A stretch of 64,000 nucleotides of DNA, taken from contig VGEP01000005.1 in NCBI GenBank assembly GCA_016869215.1, positions 62,001-126,000 of the forward strand, in the 5' to 3' direction. This DNA is from Alphaproteobacteria bacterium (lineage in GTDB: Bacteria > Pseudomonadota > Alphaproteobacteria > Rhizobiales > Xanthobacteraceae). Each line of letters begins with the position of its first letter. Positions within the stretch are counted from its first letter, which is position 1. The notes below the pieces were generated by a model, which saw only the letters and a list, made by a program, of their open reading frames with translations, was not told the DNA's origin and made no database searches. Below, one piece after another: positions 34,863-42,419 of this stretch. The position numbers and the translations under genes were made by a program.

Positions 34863-35282
34863 ATGGTCGCTCAATTGGCACGTCTGATTTGCCTCCGAAG
34901 CTCCCGCGCGCTGGTCCGTACCGGCTTGCGAATCTCAATAATCGTCGTTGGCCTGATGGTTGTTGTGGCGTCGGCTCATGCGTGTCCCTCGAGTCGATTT
35001 GAGACCGGCGCCTTGAACCGGAATCTGGCAGCAGCGATCACGGCAGCGGCCGGACCTACGATATCAAACGTCGCACAGGCAAGCTGCGCCGGCAGCCAGG
35101 AGCAAGGGCCAAGCTGCTCCGTAAGCTTGGGATGCTGCCCGACATGCATCTCTGGTCTCGCTAGTTTCGGTGCCGTCCTCGCGACGGCGGACAGGCCAAG
35201 GCCCGATCCCCTTGCCGCTGACGAGTGGCTGGACGCGACGAAGCCATCCCCCAACTTTAGACCTCCCCGAGCGTTGACCTGA
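34863..35282 (+). CDS. small Cys-rich membrane or exported protein, unknown
   Basis: A 139-residue open frame starting MVAQLARLICLRSSRALVRT, with a hydrophobic segment (RISIIVVGLMVVVASAHA, about residues 23-40) that could be a signal or anchor. The remainder has several cysteines, among them SCAGSQEQGPSCSVSLGCC and CCPTC, and a Pro-rich acidic C-terminus. Unknown family; the cysteine pattern and the position directly before a probable copper-handling cluster suggest metal binding, which is inference only. Ribosome binding site AGCAGGG is moderate. Codon use is less typical than its neighbours. Confidence 0.5.
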   Translation: MVAQLARLICLRSSRALVRTGLRISIIVVGLMVVVASAHACPSSRFETGALNRNLAAAITAAAGPTISNVAQASCAGSQEQGPSCSVSLGCCPTCISGLASFGAVLATADRPRPDPLAADEWLDATKPSPNFRPPRALT

Positions 35283-35291
35283 TTACGGCCG

Positions 35292-35313
35292 GCCGTCGCG
35301 ATTTGGCGACGGC
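35292..35313 (+). terminator. hairpin downstream of the Cys-rich gene
   Basis: GCCGTCGC (35292-35299), a six-base loop, then GCGACGGC (35306-35313), starting ten bases after the stop codon. No T-run follows, so a role as terminator is uncertain. Confidence 0.4.
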
Positions 35314-35429
35314 GCGCTAGCCGCAGCAACGCACTTCGGCCGACTTCCAGATGGGAGCGGTATCCAACAGACCCACGACTCGCCAGCCCGGCAGGCCGCA
35401 ATGGCATCCGGAGGCACAGGAGCAATCCC

Positions 35430-36167
35430 ATGAACACTCGAATTGCATCTGTCGGCTTGCCCGCATCCCGCAAGACCACTTTATCCCGCGCGTCCCAACT
35501 GGTTGCGCTCGTTGTCGCCGCTGTCGTTACGACGGGTTTGATGACGCCATGGACCGGCGCCGCGTGGGCGCAAATCGCGCCGACCGCCTCAACTGCGGTG
35601 TCCGAGACGACGATCAAGGCCCTGCAGGAAGCCTTGAACAAGCAAGGCATCGCGGTGCCGGTCGATGGCACCCTGAACGACCGCACGCGCACGGCCATCC
35701 GGCAATATCAGTCGCAGCATCATCTTCCCGTCACCGGAGAGCCCGACACCGCCACGCTCGCCAAACTCGGCGTCGCCGCTCGGCAGAGCACGATGCCATC
35801 GCCACAAACCACCACCCAGGCGGCTCCGGGAGCGCAGGCGCAGACGCCGGCTTCCCCGCAGATGCCGATGCAAGGCCCGGGCGGAATGATGATGGGCGGG
35901 TCCATGATGGGCAGCCCCATGATGATGCGCGGAATGATGCAGATGATGCAGGGCATGATGCAGATGATGCACGGCCAGATGCAATCGGGATCTCCGCAAG
36001 CCGGACGGCCGCGCGACGGGATGATGATGAATTGCCCGATGATGCAGCAGCCGGCCCAAGGCGCAACTGCCGATCAGATGCAGGGAATGATGCAGATGAT
36101 GCGCGGCATGATGTCGATGATGCAGGGCCAGATGCGGCCGGGCGGGGTGAACCCACCCGCGCAGTGA
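35430..36167 (+). CDS. exported peptidoglycan-binding protein with methionine-rich tail
   Basis: A 245-residue protein in three parts. First, an N-terminal signal (hydrophobic residues about 24-45, ending GAAWAQ). Second, a PG_binding_1 domain (about residues 57-115: LQEALNKQGIAVPVDGTLND, then RQYQSQHHLPVTGEPD). Third, after a Gln/Pro/Ala linker, about 100 residues containing 34 methionines in GMMQMM-type repeats plus one NCPMM motif. Met-rich segments bind Cu(I)/Ag(I) in copper-tolerance proteins such as CusF- or CopA-like proteins, so this is likely a cell-wall-tethered metal sponge; the binding is inference. Followed after 63 bases by a beta-propeller gene. AGGAG-type ribosome binding site (GGAGCAATCCC). 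Confidence 0.85.
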   Translation: MNTRIASVGLPASRKTTLSRASQLVALVVAAVVTTGLMTPWTGAAWAQIAPTASTAVSETTIKALQEALNKQGIAVPVDGTLNDRTRTAIRQYQSQHHLPVTGEPDTATLAKLGVAARQSTMPSPQTTTQAAPGAQAQTPASPQMPMQGPGGMMMGGSMMGSPMMMRGMMQMMQGMMQMMHGQMQSGSPQAGRPRDGMMMNCPMMQQPAQGATADQMQGMMQMMRGMMSMMQGQMRPGGVNPPAQ

Positions 36168-36230
36168 GACGGCGCCGGACAGGCCTCCGGCCGCCTCTCC
36201 TCTTCCAATCACAGATCATCGGAGAATATC

Positions 36231-37361
36231 ATGTCCCCTCGCCTCACCACCGTCATCCTCGCCGCAGCGCTGGCCGCGGCTGCATCGCACGTCGCCGTCC
36301 ACAGCGACGCGGGCGCTCAACAGACTGGCGCACCCGGCATGACCGGCGCCGTCTACACCGCCGACGAAACGGGCAATTCCATCAGCGCCATCGACCTTGC
36401 CTCGGGACGGGTCACGACCGTCCCGCTCACGATCTCCCCGCACAACGCGCAGATAACAGCCGACGGAGCGCGACTGCTCGCGGTCGGCGAGCCGGCAGCC
36501 GTCATGCACGGTCACAGCCAGCCCAGCGCCGGTCACGCCGCCCAGGAGCGCGAAGGCCTGCTCGTCGTCCTCGACTCGCGCGCGCTCGGCGGCAAGCCGC
36601 TCGCCACGATCAGGGTCGGCGGACATCCGGCCCATGTCGTTGCCGATCGCGCCGGTCGTCGAGCCTTTGTAACCTTGAGCGGAGACAATCGCGTCGCCGA
36701 GGTCGATCTCGCGCGGCGAACGGTCATGCGAACGGTCGCGACAGACCGCTATCCGCACGGTCTGCGGCTTAGCCCGGATGACCGCGAGCTATACGTCGCC
36801 AATGTCGAGGGCGGCAGCGTCAGCGTGATCGACACCGGCACGCTGAAGGAGGCCGCGCGCATTCCAGTCGGGAAGGCCCCGGTCCAGGTCGGGTTCACAC
36901 CCGACGGCTCGCGCGTCTACGTGTCGCTCCGCGACGAGAACAGCGTGGCGGTCATCAACACCGCGCGCCGGTCGGTCACGGAGAAGATTCGGGTCGGGGA
37001 TGGACCCATCCAGGTCCATGCCACGCCCGACGGCCGTCATATCTACGTCGCAAATCAGGGCAGCGAGGCGGCGCCGGGGGACACTGTGTCCATCATTGAG
37101 GTGGCGACCGGCCAGGTGACCCATACGGTCCGAACCGGCAAGGGGGCACATGGCGTCGCCGTCAGCGACAATGGCCGCTTTGTCTTCATCACCAACACCG
37201 CCGACGCCACGGTCTCGGCCATCGACGCGTCGGCGCGCAAGGTGGTTGCGACCTACCGCGTCGGGAGGGGTCCGAACGGTGTCACCTTCCGAGCGATAGG
37301 GAAGTTAGCGTTGCGAACAAGAAGAAAGACCGCGATGAGATTGCGCTGGAGGAAGCAATGA
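36231..37361 (+). CDS. YVTN/cytochrome D1-like beta-propeller protein, exported
   Basis: A 376-residue periplasmic propeller. An N-terminal signal (LAAALAAAASHVAVHSDAGA) is followed by repeated blades of the YVTN type: GAVYTADETGNSISAIDLAS, RELYVANVEGGSVSVIDTGT, SRVYVSLRDENSVAVINTAR, RHIYVANQGS and RFVFITNTADATVSAIDASA. Such proteins accompany metal, c-type cytochrome or quinoprotein systems; their exact role is unclear. The last 25 or so codons (from about 37290) read AIGKLALRTRRKTAMRLRWR and use codons that are rare here (ATA, TTA, AGA, AGG), so the true end may be disturbed by a small frameshift or deletion. The stop overlaps the next start (ATGA). Confidence 0.85.
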   Translation: MSPRLTTVILAAALAAAASHVAVHSDAGAQQTGAPGMTGAVYTADETGNSISAIDLASGRVTTVPLTISPHNAQITADGARLLAVGEPAAVMHGHSQPSAGHAAQEREGLLVVLDSRALGGKPLATIRVGGHPAHVVADRAGRRAFVTLSGDNRVAEVDLARRTVMRTVATDRYPHGLRLSPDDRELYVANVEGGSVSVIDTGTLKEAARIPVGKAPVQVGFTPDGSRVYVSLRDENSVAVINTARRSVTEKIRVGDGPIQVHATPDGRHIYVANQGSEAAPGDTVSIIEVATGQVTHTVRTGKGAHGVAVSDNGRFVFITNTADATVSAIDASARKVVATYRVGRGPNGVTFRAIGKLALRTRRKTAMRLRWRKQ

Positions 37362-37576
37362 CGTCGAACGACATCCGCTACTTTCTTGGAACCAAGCTCG
37401 GCTTGGCGCTGACGTTGTTGATGGCCGCGATCGGCGCCTACCTGTTCTGGACGCACACGGGCCACATCGTTTCCGCGCTGCCCTACCTTTTTCTACTTCT
37501 ATGTCCGCTCATGCACCTGTTCGGGCATCGGCATGGGCAACCCCACAAAGAGGAGCACCGCCATGAATCGAAATGA
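37358..37576 (+). CDS. DUF2933 family small membrane protein
   Basis: A 72-residue protein with two hydrophobic segments (LGLALTLLMAAIGAYLFWT and ALPYLFLLLCPLMHLFGHRH) and the family's CPLMHLFGH end, then a His/Lys-rich tail (HRHGQPHKEEHRHESK). DUF2933 proteins commonly lie beside copper P-type ATPases, multicopper oxidases and CueR-type regulators. A GGAGG ribosome binding site precedes the ATG, which overlaps the stop of the propeller gene. The His-rich C-terminus could bind metal. Confidence 0.82.
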   Translation: MTSNDIRYFLGTKLGLALTLLMAAIGAYLFWTHTGHIVSALPYLFLLLCPLMHLFGHRHGQPHKEEHRHESK

Positions 37577-37832
37577 CACCGCGCTTCAGCCGGTCCCACT
37601 CGCCTTGAGCCTGGGAACGTTCCTGTTGATCGCCTATTTCGCGTGCCTTGTGCTCGCGCTGGTCGTCACCGACCGCGGCTTGCATCAGCCCTGGCTGCAG
37701 TTCTTCCCGGGCTTCGCCTGGACCCCGCTGGGTATCCTGATCGGCGCGGCCGAGAGCTTCGCCTACGGCTTCGTGTCGGGCCTCGTGTTCGCACCGATTG
37801 CCAACTTCTTCGGCGTCTTCCGCAGCGCCTAG
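37563..37832 (+). CDS. DUF5676 family membrane protein
   Basis: An 89-residue integral membrane protein with two spans (LALSLGTFLLIAYFACLVLA and TPLGILIGAAESFAYGFVSG), matching the DUF5676 family, which often accompanies DUF2933 and copper genes. Its start lies inside the DUF2933 gene (14-base overlap) with an AGGAG ribosome binding site just upstream. Its stop codon and the stop of the convergent ThDP-enzyme gene overlap in the palindrome CTAG at 37829-37832, so no space is left for a terminator. Confidence 0.8.
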   Translation: MNRNDTALQPVPLALSLGTFLLIAYFACLVLALVVTDRGLHQPWLQFFPGFAWTPLGILIGAAESFAYGFVSGLVFAPIANFFGVFRSA

Positions 37833-39517
37833 GTCACCGCAACCGGCGCCAGCGCGTCGATGTCGGTGACGACGTCGATCACCACCGGACGATTGGCAGC
37901 GAGCCCCTGCGCCAGCGCGGCGGGCAATCCCTTCGGGTCTTCAACGCGGATGCCGAGCGCGCCCATCTCCTCGGCGATGCGCGCGAAGTTCACCTTGCGG
38001 AAGGTCCACAGTTCGCGCGCCTGCTCGGTCTGCGTGCCGCCATAAACGCGGTCGAAGCCGCGCTTGGACTGGTTGCCCCCGCCGTTGTTGTTCACGACCG
38101 TGACGGCATTGATCTTCCAGCGCGCCGCCGTCTCGATGTCGCCGACGTGGTACCAGAAGCCCGCGTCCCCGGTGAACGTCACCACCGGACGATCCGGCGC
38201 ACCGCACTTGGCGCCGAGCCCCGCCGGGAACGCCCAGCCGAGATGGCCGGCGCTGCGCATGTAGCTCTGCTTGTCGGTGCGCAGATCGTACATCCCGCCC
38301 ATCCACATGCCTGCGTGACCCGTGTCCACGCAGACGATGGCGTCGTCGGGCACATGGTTCGACAGTTCGCGGCAGATGCGCGCGGGATGGATCGGCTGCG
38401 CATCGGACTCGAGGTCCTTTTTGTATTTTGCGTACCACTCCTTGACGACGCCCTGCGCCTGCGCGACCCACGCCTTGCGCTTGCCCGCGGTGCCCCTGTC
38501 GCAAGCCGCGAGCATCTTCGTCAGCGTTACCTTGGCGTCGCCCTGCACGCGCGCCTGAAGCGGATAGTTCATTCCGAGCGCCTCCGGATCGATGTCGATC
38601 TGGATCGCCGGCGTGCCGATCTTCGGCACCGCCCAGAAGTGCGTGGTCATGCCACCGGTCGTCGTGCCGATGTAGCAGACCAGATCGGCCGCGTTGACGA
38701 CCTTGTTGGCGCTCTCGCGCGAATAGGTGCCAACCACACCGACCGACAGCGGATGCACGCCGGGGATGGAATCCTTGCCGTTGAGCGAGGTGACGACCGG
38801 AATTTGCAGCGCCTCGGCGAGCGCCACCAGTTCGCGTCCCGCACCCGAATGGCGCACGCCGCCGCCCGCGACGATCACCGGCCGCTCGGCCGCCTGCAGA
38901 ACGCTTAGCGCCTTCAAGACGCTCGCCTGGTCCGGCTCCGGCCGAAACGACGGCACGCGCGCGAACTCCGGCTCGACCATCGGCTCCATCTCGCCTTCGT
39001 CGCCGTCGATCTGGCCCTCGTTGCCGCGGAATTGCAGATGCACCGGCCCCGGCCGCCCGGTGGTGGCGACGCGAAACGCCTGCCGCACCATGTCGGGGAA
39101 GCGGTTCACGTCGTCGACCGTGGCGTTCCACTTGGTCACCGGCTCGAACGCCGGCACATCGTCGACCTCCTGATAGACCTGGCGGAACTTGGTCTTGGGC
39201 TCGCGGCCGCCGGTGAACGCGATGACCGGCGAATGCGCGAGCCAGGCGTCGCGCAGGCCCGCGGCGAGGTTGAGCGCGCCGATGACCTGCGCCATGCAGA
39301 TGCCGGGCTTGCCGGACGCGCGCGCGTAGCCGTCGGCCATGTAGGCCGCGGTCGCCTCGCTGTGCACGTGCAGCCGTTTGATTTTGGTCCGCGTCTCCAT
39401 CACCGCGAAGGTCTTGCGTAAGACCGCCGGCACGTGAAACACGTGCGTCACGCCATAGGCCTCCAGCATGTCGGCCATGCATTCGGCGCCCAGCATCTTT
39501 CGATTGTGGCCCAGCAT
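37829..39517 (-). CDS. ThDP-dependent enzyme, acetolactate synthase-like
   Basis: A 562-residue thiamine-diphosphate enzyme of the acetolactate synthase/benzoylformate decarboxylase superfamily. The catalytic glutamate lies in HVHSEATAAYMADGYARASG, the central FAD/nucleotide-like domain has RPVIVAGGGVRHSGAG, and the ThDP motif runs from GDAGFWYHVGDIETAARW to VVNNNGGG (GDA in place of the usual GDG). The start at 39517 follows a GGAAGAG site; a longer open frame upstream is not supported. No FAD-specific loop is obvious, so decarboxylase/ligase activity on a 2-oxo acid is as likely as acetolactate formation. It faces a MetE-like gene divergently. Confidence 0.9.
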   Translation of the reverse strand: MLGHNRKMLGAECMADMLEAYGVTHVFHVPAVLRKTFAVMETRTKIKRLHVHSEATAAYMADGYARASGKPGICMAQVIGALNLAAGLRDAWLAHSPVIAFTGGREPKTKFRQVYQEVDDVPAFEPVTKWNATVDDVNRFPDMVRQAFRVATTGRPGPVHLQFRGNEGQIDGDEGEMEPMVEPEFARVPSFRPEPDQASVLKALSVLQAAERPVIVAGGGVRHSGAGRELVALAEALQIPVVTSLNGKDSIPGVHPLSVGVVGTYSRESANKVVNAADLVCYIGTTTGGMTTHFWAVPKIGTPAIQIDIDPEALGMNYPLQARVQGDAKVTLTKMLAACDRGTAGKRKAWVAQAQGVVKEWYAKYKKDLESDAQPIHPARICRELSNHVPDDAIVCVDTGHAGMWMGGMYDLRTDKQSYMRSAGHLGWAFPAGLGAKCGAPDRPVVTFTGDAGFWYHVGDIETAARWKINAVTVVNNNGGGNQSKRGFDRVYGGTQTEQARELWTFRKVNFARIAEEMGALGIRVEDPKGLPAALAQGLAANRPVVIDVVTDIDALAPVAVT

Positions 39518-39680
39518 CGTCTCTTCCACCTGTCCTGAAGCGTCCCACCCGCGGCAGGGCCGCCCATCTTGGGCGACGCACGGCCGACCGGGAGCGAAGC
39601 CCAATGCGCCGTGGTTGGCAACCCGGATTTCGCACCGTCTCTTACGCGCTACAATGGATTGAGACTGCCGGGAGCCGCGC

Positions 39681-40853
39681 ATGAAAACCTCGACCGACCG
39701 TATCCTGACCACCCACACCGGCAGCCTGCCGCGGCCGAAATCGCTGATCGACATCATCCTGGGGCGCGAGAAGGGCGACACCATCGACCCCGGGACCTTC
39801 GAGGCCGCGACCGCCAGGGCGATCGAGGACGTGGTCGGGCAGCAGGTCGCGTGCGGCATCGACATCGTCAGCGACGGCGAGATGAGCAAGCCGTCGTACG
39901 CCACTTACGTCCGCCACCGCATCGACAACATCGTTCCCGACGAGCGCGCCGCCGAGAAAGGGCGTGACTACATGATCGGGCGCGATCTCATCGCGCATCC
40001 GGATTTCGGCCAGAACCGGCGAAGCTTCAGCGCCGTCGCCTTCCCGGGCTGCGTCGGCCCGCTGAAGTACAAGGGCGAAGCCGCGCTGAAGCGCGACCTC
40101 GCCGACCTCAAGGCCGCCGTGGCGAAATCGAAGCCCGCCGAAGCATTCATGACTGCGCCGTCGCCCGGCATCCTGACGCGCTTCGTCGTCAACCTGCACT
40201 ACCCGACCGAGGACGCCTATGTCGACGCGCTGGCCGAGGCCATGAAGGTCGAATACCGCGCCATCGTCGAGGCTGGCTTCATTCTGCAGGTCGACTGTCC
40301 CGATCTCGGCTCCTGCCGCAACAACATGTACCGCCGTCTCACCGACGACGAATTCCGCAGCCAGATCGCCGAGCGCAACATCGCGGCGCTGAACGGCGCG
40401 ATCGCGGGTCTGCCCGCCGACCGGATGCGCCTGCACATCTGCTGGGGCAACTACGAGGGGCCGCACACCCACGACCTGCCGCTCACCAGGATCATCGACA
40501 TCGCCTTCAAGGCCAACATGCAGGCATTCAGCATCGAAGCGGCGAACCCGCGCCACGACCACGAGTGGGAGGATCTCAAGACCGTCAAAATTCCCGACGA
40601 GAAGATCCTCATTCCCGGCGTGATCGATTCGACCACGAACTTCGTCGAGCATCCAAAGCTCGTTGCGCAGCGGATTGGCCGCTACGCCGACATCGTCGGG
40701 CGCGAGCGCGTCATTGCCGGCGTCGACTGCGGCTTTGGAACCGCGGTACGGACCGAGCCGATCGTCGCCGACAGCATTGTCTGGTCGAAGCTCAAGGCGC
40801 TGAGCGAGGGCGCGGCCATCGCAAGCGGACGGCTGTGGGGGAAGGCGGCGTGA
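39681..40853 (+). CDS. cobalamin-independent methionine synthase II family (MetE C-terminal-like) protein
   Basis: A 390-residue single-domain relative of the MetE catalytic half. It opens ILTTHTGSLPRPKSLIDIIL and keeps the likely zinc ligands: His and Cys in LHICWGNYEGPHTHD, and the distal Cys in AGVDCGFGT. The MetE N-terminal domain is missing, as usual in this family, members of which include methyl- and alkyl-transferases acting on thiols (for example coenzyme-M related epoxide carboxylation enzymes in other lineages). Its biological substrate here is unknown; the catabolic surroundings argue against housekeeping methionine synthesis. Overlaps the next gene by four bases (GTGA). Confidence 0.88.
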   Translation: MKTSTDRILTTHTGSLPRPKSLIDIILGREKGDTIDPGTFEAATARAIEDVVGQQVACGIDIVSDGEMSKPSYATYVRHRIDNIVPDERAAEKGRDYMIGRDLIAHPDFGQNRRSFSAVAFPGCVGPLKYKGEAALKRDLADLKAAVAKSKPAEAFMTAPSPGILTRFVVNLHYPTEDAYVDALAEAMKVEYRAIVEAGFILQVDCPDLGSCRNNMYRRLTDDEFRSQIAERNIAALNGAIAGLPADRMRLHICWGNYEGPHTHDLPLTRIIDIAFKANMQAFSIEAANPRHDHEWEDLKTVKIPDEKILIPGVIDSTTNFVEHPKLVAQRIGRYADIVGRERVIAGVDCGFGTAVRTEPIVADSIVWSKLKALSEGAAIASGRLWGKAA

Positions 40854-41236
40854 CGAAGCTTGCAGCGGCGATGCTGGCAGCCGCCTTGGCCGCATCGCTT
40901 GCGTTCGCGATTCCGGCGCGCGCCGATCCTGCAATGGGCGAGGCCGTGCAATCGACGAAGAAGGTCAAGCGCGCGAAAATCACGGTGCGTCCCAAGCGCC
41001 CGTGGCGCGGCTACGGATACCTGCCGGGTTACCGGCCGAGCCTGGCGGAATCCCAGGGCATTCCCGTGTATGGCCCGCGCAGGCCCCGCCGCGAAATCCG
41101 CTACATCGATTACTTCGGCAACGTCCGCTACGGCTGGGGGCCGCCGCGGTACTATCGCGGGCGCTGGAACGCCGGCAGCTTCGGCCCGTGCTGGACGCAG
41201 ACTCCCATCGGCATGATGTGGAACTGCGGGCAATAG
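40850..41236 (+). CDS. small basic exported protein, unknown
   Basis: A 128-residue protein with a GTG start inside the stop codon of the methyltransferase-like gene. A typical signal peptide covers residues 1-25 (LAAAMLAAALAASLAFAIPA, then RADP). The mature protein is basic and rich in Arg, Tyr, Pro and Gly (VKRAKITVRPKRPWRGYGYL) and ends with two cysteines in GPCWTQTPIGMMWNCGQ, possibly a disulfide loop. Similar small secreted proteins are common and uncharacterised in Rhizobiales. The overlap makes coexpression with the cytoplasmic enzyme certain, but a functional link is not evident. Confidence 0.75.
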   Translation: MTKLAAAMLAAALAASLAFAIPARADPAMGEAVQSTKKVKRAKITVRPKRPWRGYGYLPGYRPSLAESQGIPVYGPRRPRREIRYIDYFGNVRYGWGPPRYYRGRWNAGSFGPCWTQTPIGMMWNCGQ

Positions 41237-41306
41237 CAGCAGCTCGAATTCGCCAAAATTGCACGCCAAGACGCGCGTGAACGCACTTCTTGGCAACGCC
41301 CTGGGA

Positions 41307-41323
41307 TGACGCCTACGGCGTCA
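41307..41323. repeat. short perfect palindrome between convergent genes
   Basis: TGACGCC-TAC-GGCGTCA: seven-base arms with a three-base loop. It covers the stop codon of the minus-strand cyclase gene and could help to end either transcript. Confidence 0.45.
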
Positions 41324-42292
41324 CTTGATCGCCAGCGGATTGACCGGCGAACCGACCGCTCCGGTGATCGGAATCGCGGGCGCCACGAACAGGAACTCGT
41401 ACACCTTGTCGGCGGCGCAGTCCTCGCCGAGCTCCTTGAGCTCGAAAATCTCGCCCATGGTCATGCCCATGATCGGGATCGTGATCCAGTGCCAGGGCTG
41501 GTTGATGCCCTCCTCGCTCTCGTTCGGACGCACTTCGCAGCCCCAGGTGTCCGAGGCAAGCGCCGCAAGCTCGGTGCGCTTGATCCACTCCAGCGTCTCG
41601 AAGGCGAAGCCCGGCGCATCGCCGCCCGGATAACCGTCCCAACTTCCGGCATCCTGACAGCGCTGCATCATGCCGGTGCGCACGATGACATAGTCGCCAC
41701 GCTTGACTTCGACCTTCTGCGCCTTGGCGCAATCGTCGAGGTCCTTGCAGGTGATGCCGTAGCCGTCGTCGAGCGATCCCACGCCCTTGAAGCGCGCCAC
41801 GTCGAGCAGCACGCCGCGGCCGACCATCTTGTTCTTGGTCTTCTCGATGCCGCACTTCTGCGCGCCGGAAGTCGTCACCTCGCGGCAGTCGTAGCCGTTC
41901 CACATGTAGTTCTCATAGAACACGTGGCCGAGCCCGTCCCATTGCGTCCCGCATTGCAGCGGCATGGTCACCATATCGTCGGCGGCGCGGATGCCGCGCT
42001 TGTCGAGCACGCCGGAATAGGCGTCGGTGCCGGTGCGGAGCATGGTGTGGATCGGATTGGTGCGGCCCATCGACGGGTATTTGCTCTTGGCGCCCTGCGG
42101 ACCCAAATGGTCGAAGTTGAGCGCGAGCGAAATCACTTTGCCCTTCTTCACCAGCCGCGTCGCGGCGACGATGTCCTCCGGCGACGTGTAGTTGAGCGTG
42201 CCGATCTCGTCGTTCGGGCCCCACTTGCCCCAGTTCTTGTACTTCTCGGCGGCGTCGCGGAGGTCCTGGCGCGTGTACTTCCTGGCTGGCAT
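41321..42292 (-). CDS. cyclase family protein (kynurenine formamidase-like fold)
   Basis: A 323-residue metal-dependent hydrolase of the cyclase family. The characteristic metal-binding HxGTHxD motif of kynurenine formamidase appears here as QCGTQWDGLGHVFY, the variant seen in the long branch of the family, in which the His ligands are partly replaced; GRGVLLDVARFKGV and RGDYVIVRTGMMQR follow as in the family. It may hydrolyse a lactone, amide or cyclic intermediate. Cytoplasmic. The start at 42292 is chosen for the family-like N-terminus MPARKYTRQDLRDAAEKYKN. Divergent from a Bug-type binding-protein gene. Confidence 0.88.
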   Translation of the reverse strand: MPARKYTRQDLRDAAEKYKNWGKWGPNDEIGTLNYTSPEDIVAATRLVKKGKVISLALNFDHLGPQGAKSKYPSMGRTNPIHTMLRTGTDAYSGVLDKRGIRAADDMVTMPLQCGTQWDGLGHVFYENYMWNGYDCREVTTSGAQKCGIEKTKNKMVGRGVLLDVARFKGVGSLDDGYGITCKDLDDCAKAQKVEVKRGDYVIVRTGMMQRCQDAGSWDGYPGGDAPGFAFETLEWIKRTELAALASDTWGCEVRPNESEEGINQPWHWITIPIMGMTMGEIFELKELGEDCAADKVYEFLFVAPAIPITGAVGSPVNPLAIK

Positions 42293-42419
42293 GGCGTGTC
42301 CCTTGCTGGAGCAATAGGTCTGGCGGCGGAGCATTCCGGCTGCCTTGCCGCATGTTTCGAGTTTACTGCGGCACGGGCAAGCGCGATGATCATAGCGTCA
42401 GCGTCCCGGGGAGGAAGCC

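Noticed and set aside
39518..39904. Longer N-terminus for the ThDP enzyme at 37.8-39.5 kb
   Set aside because: It would overlap the divergent MetE-like gene antisense; a GGAAGAG site directly precedes the ATG at 39517 and the family N-terminus begins there.
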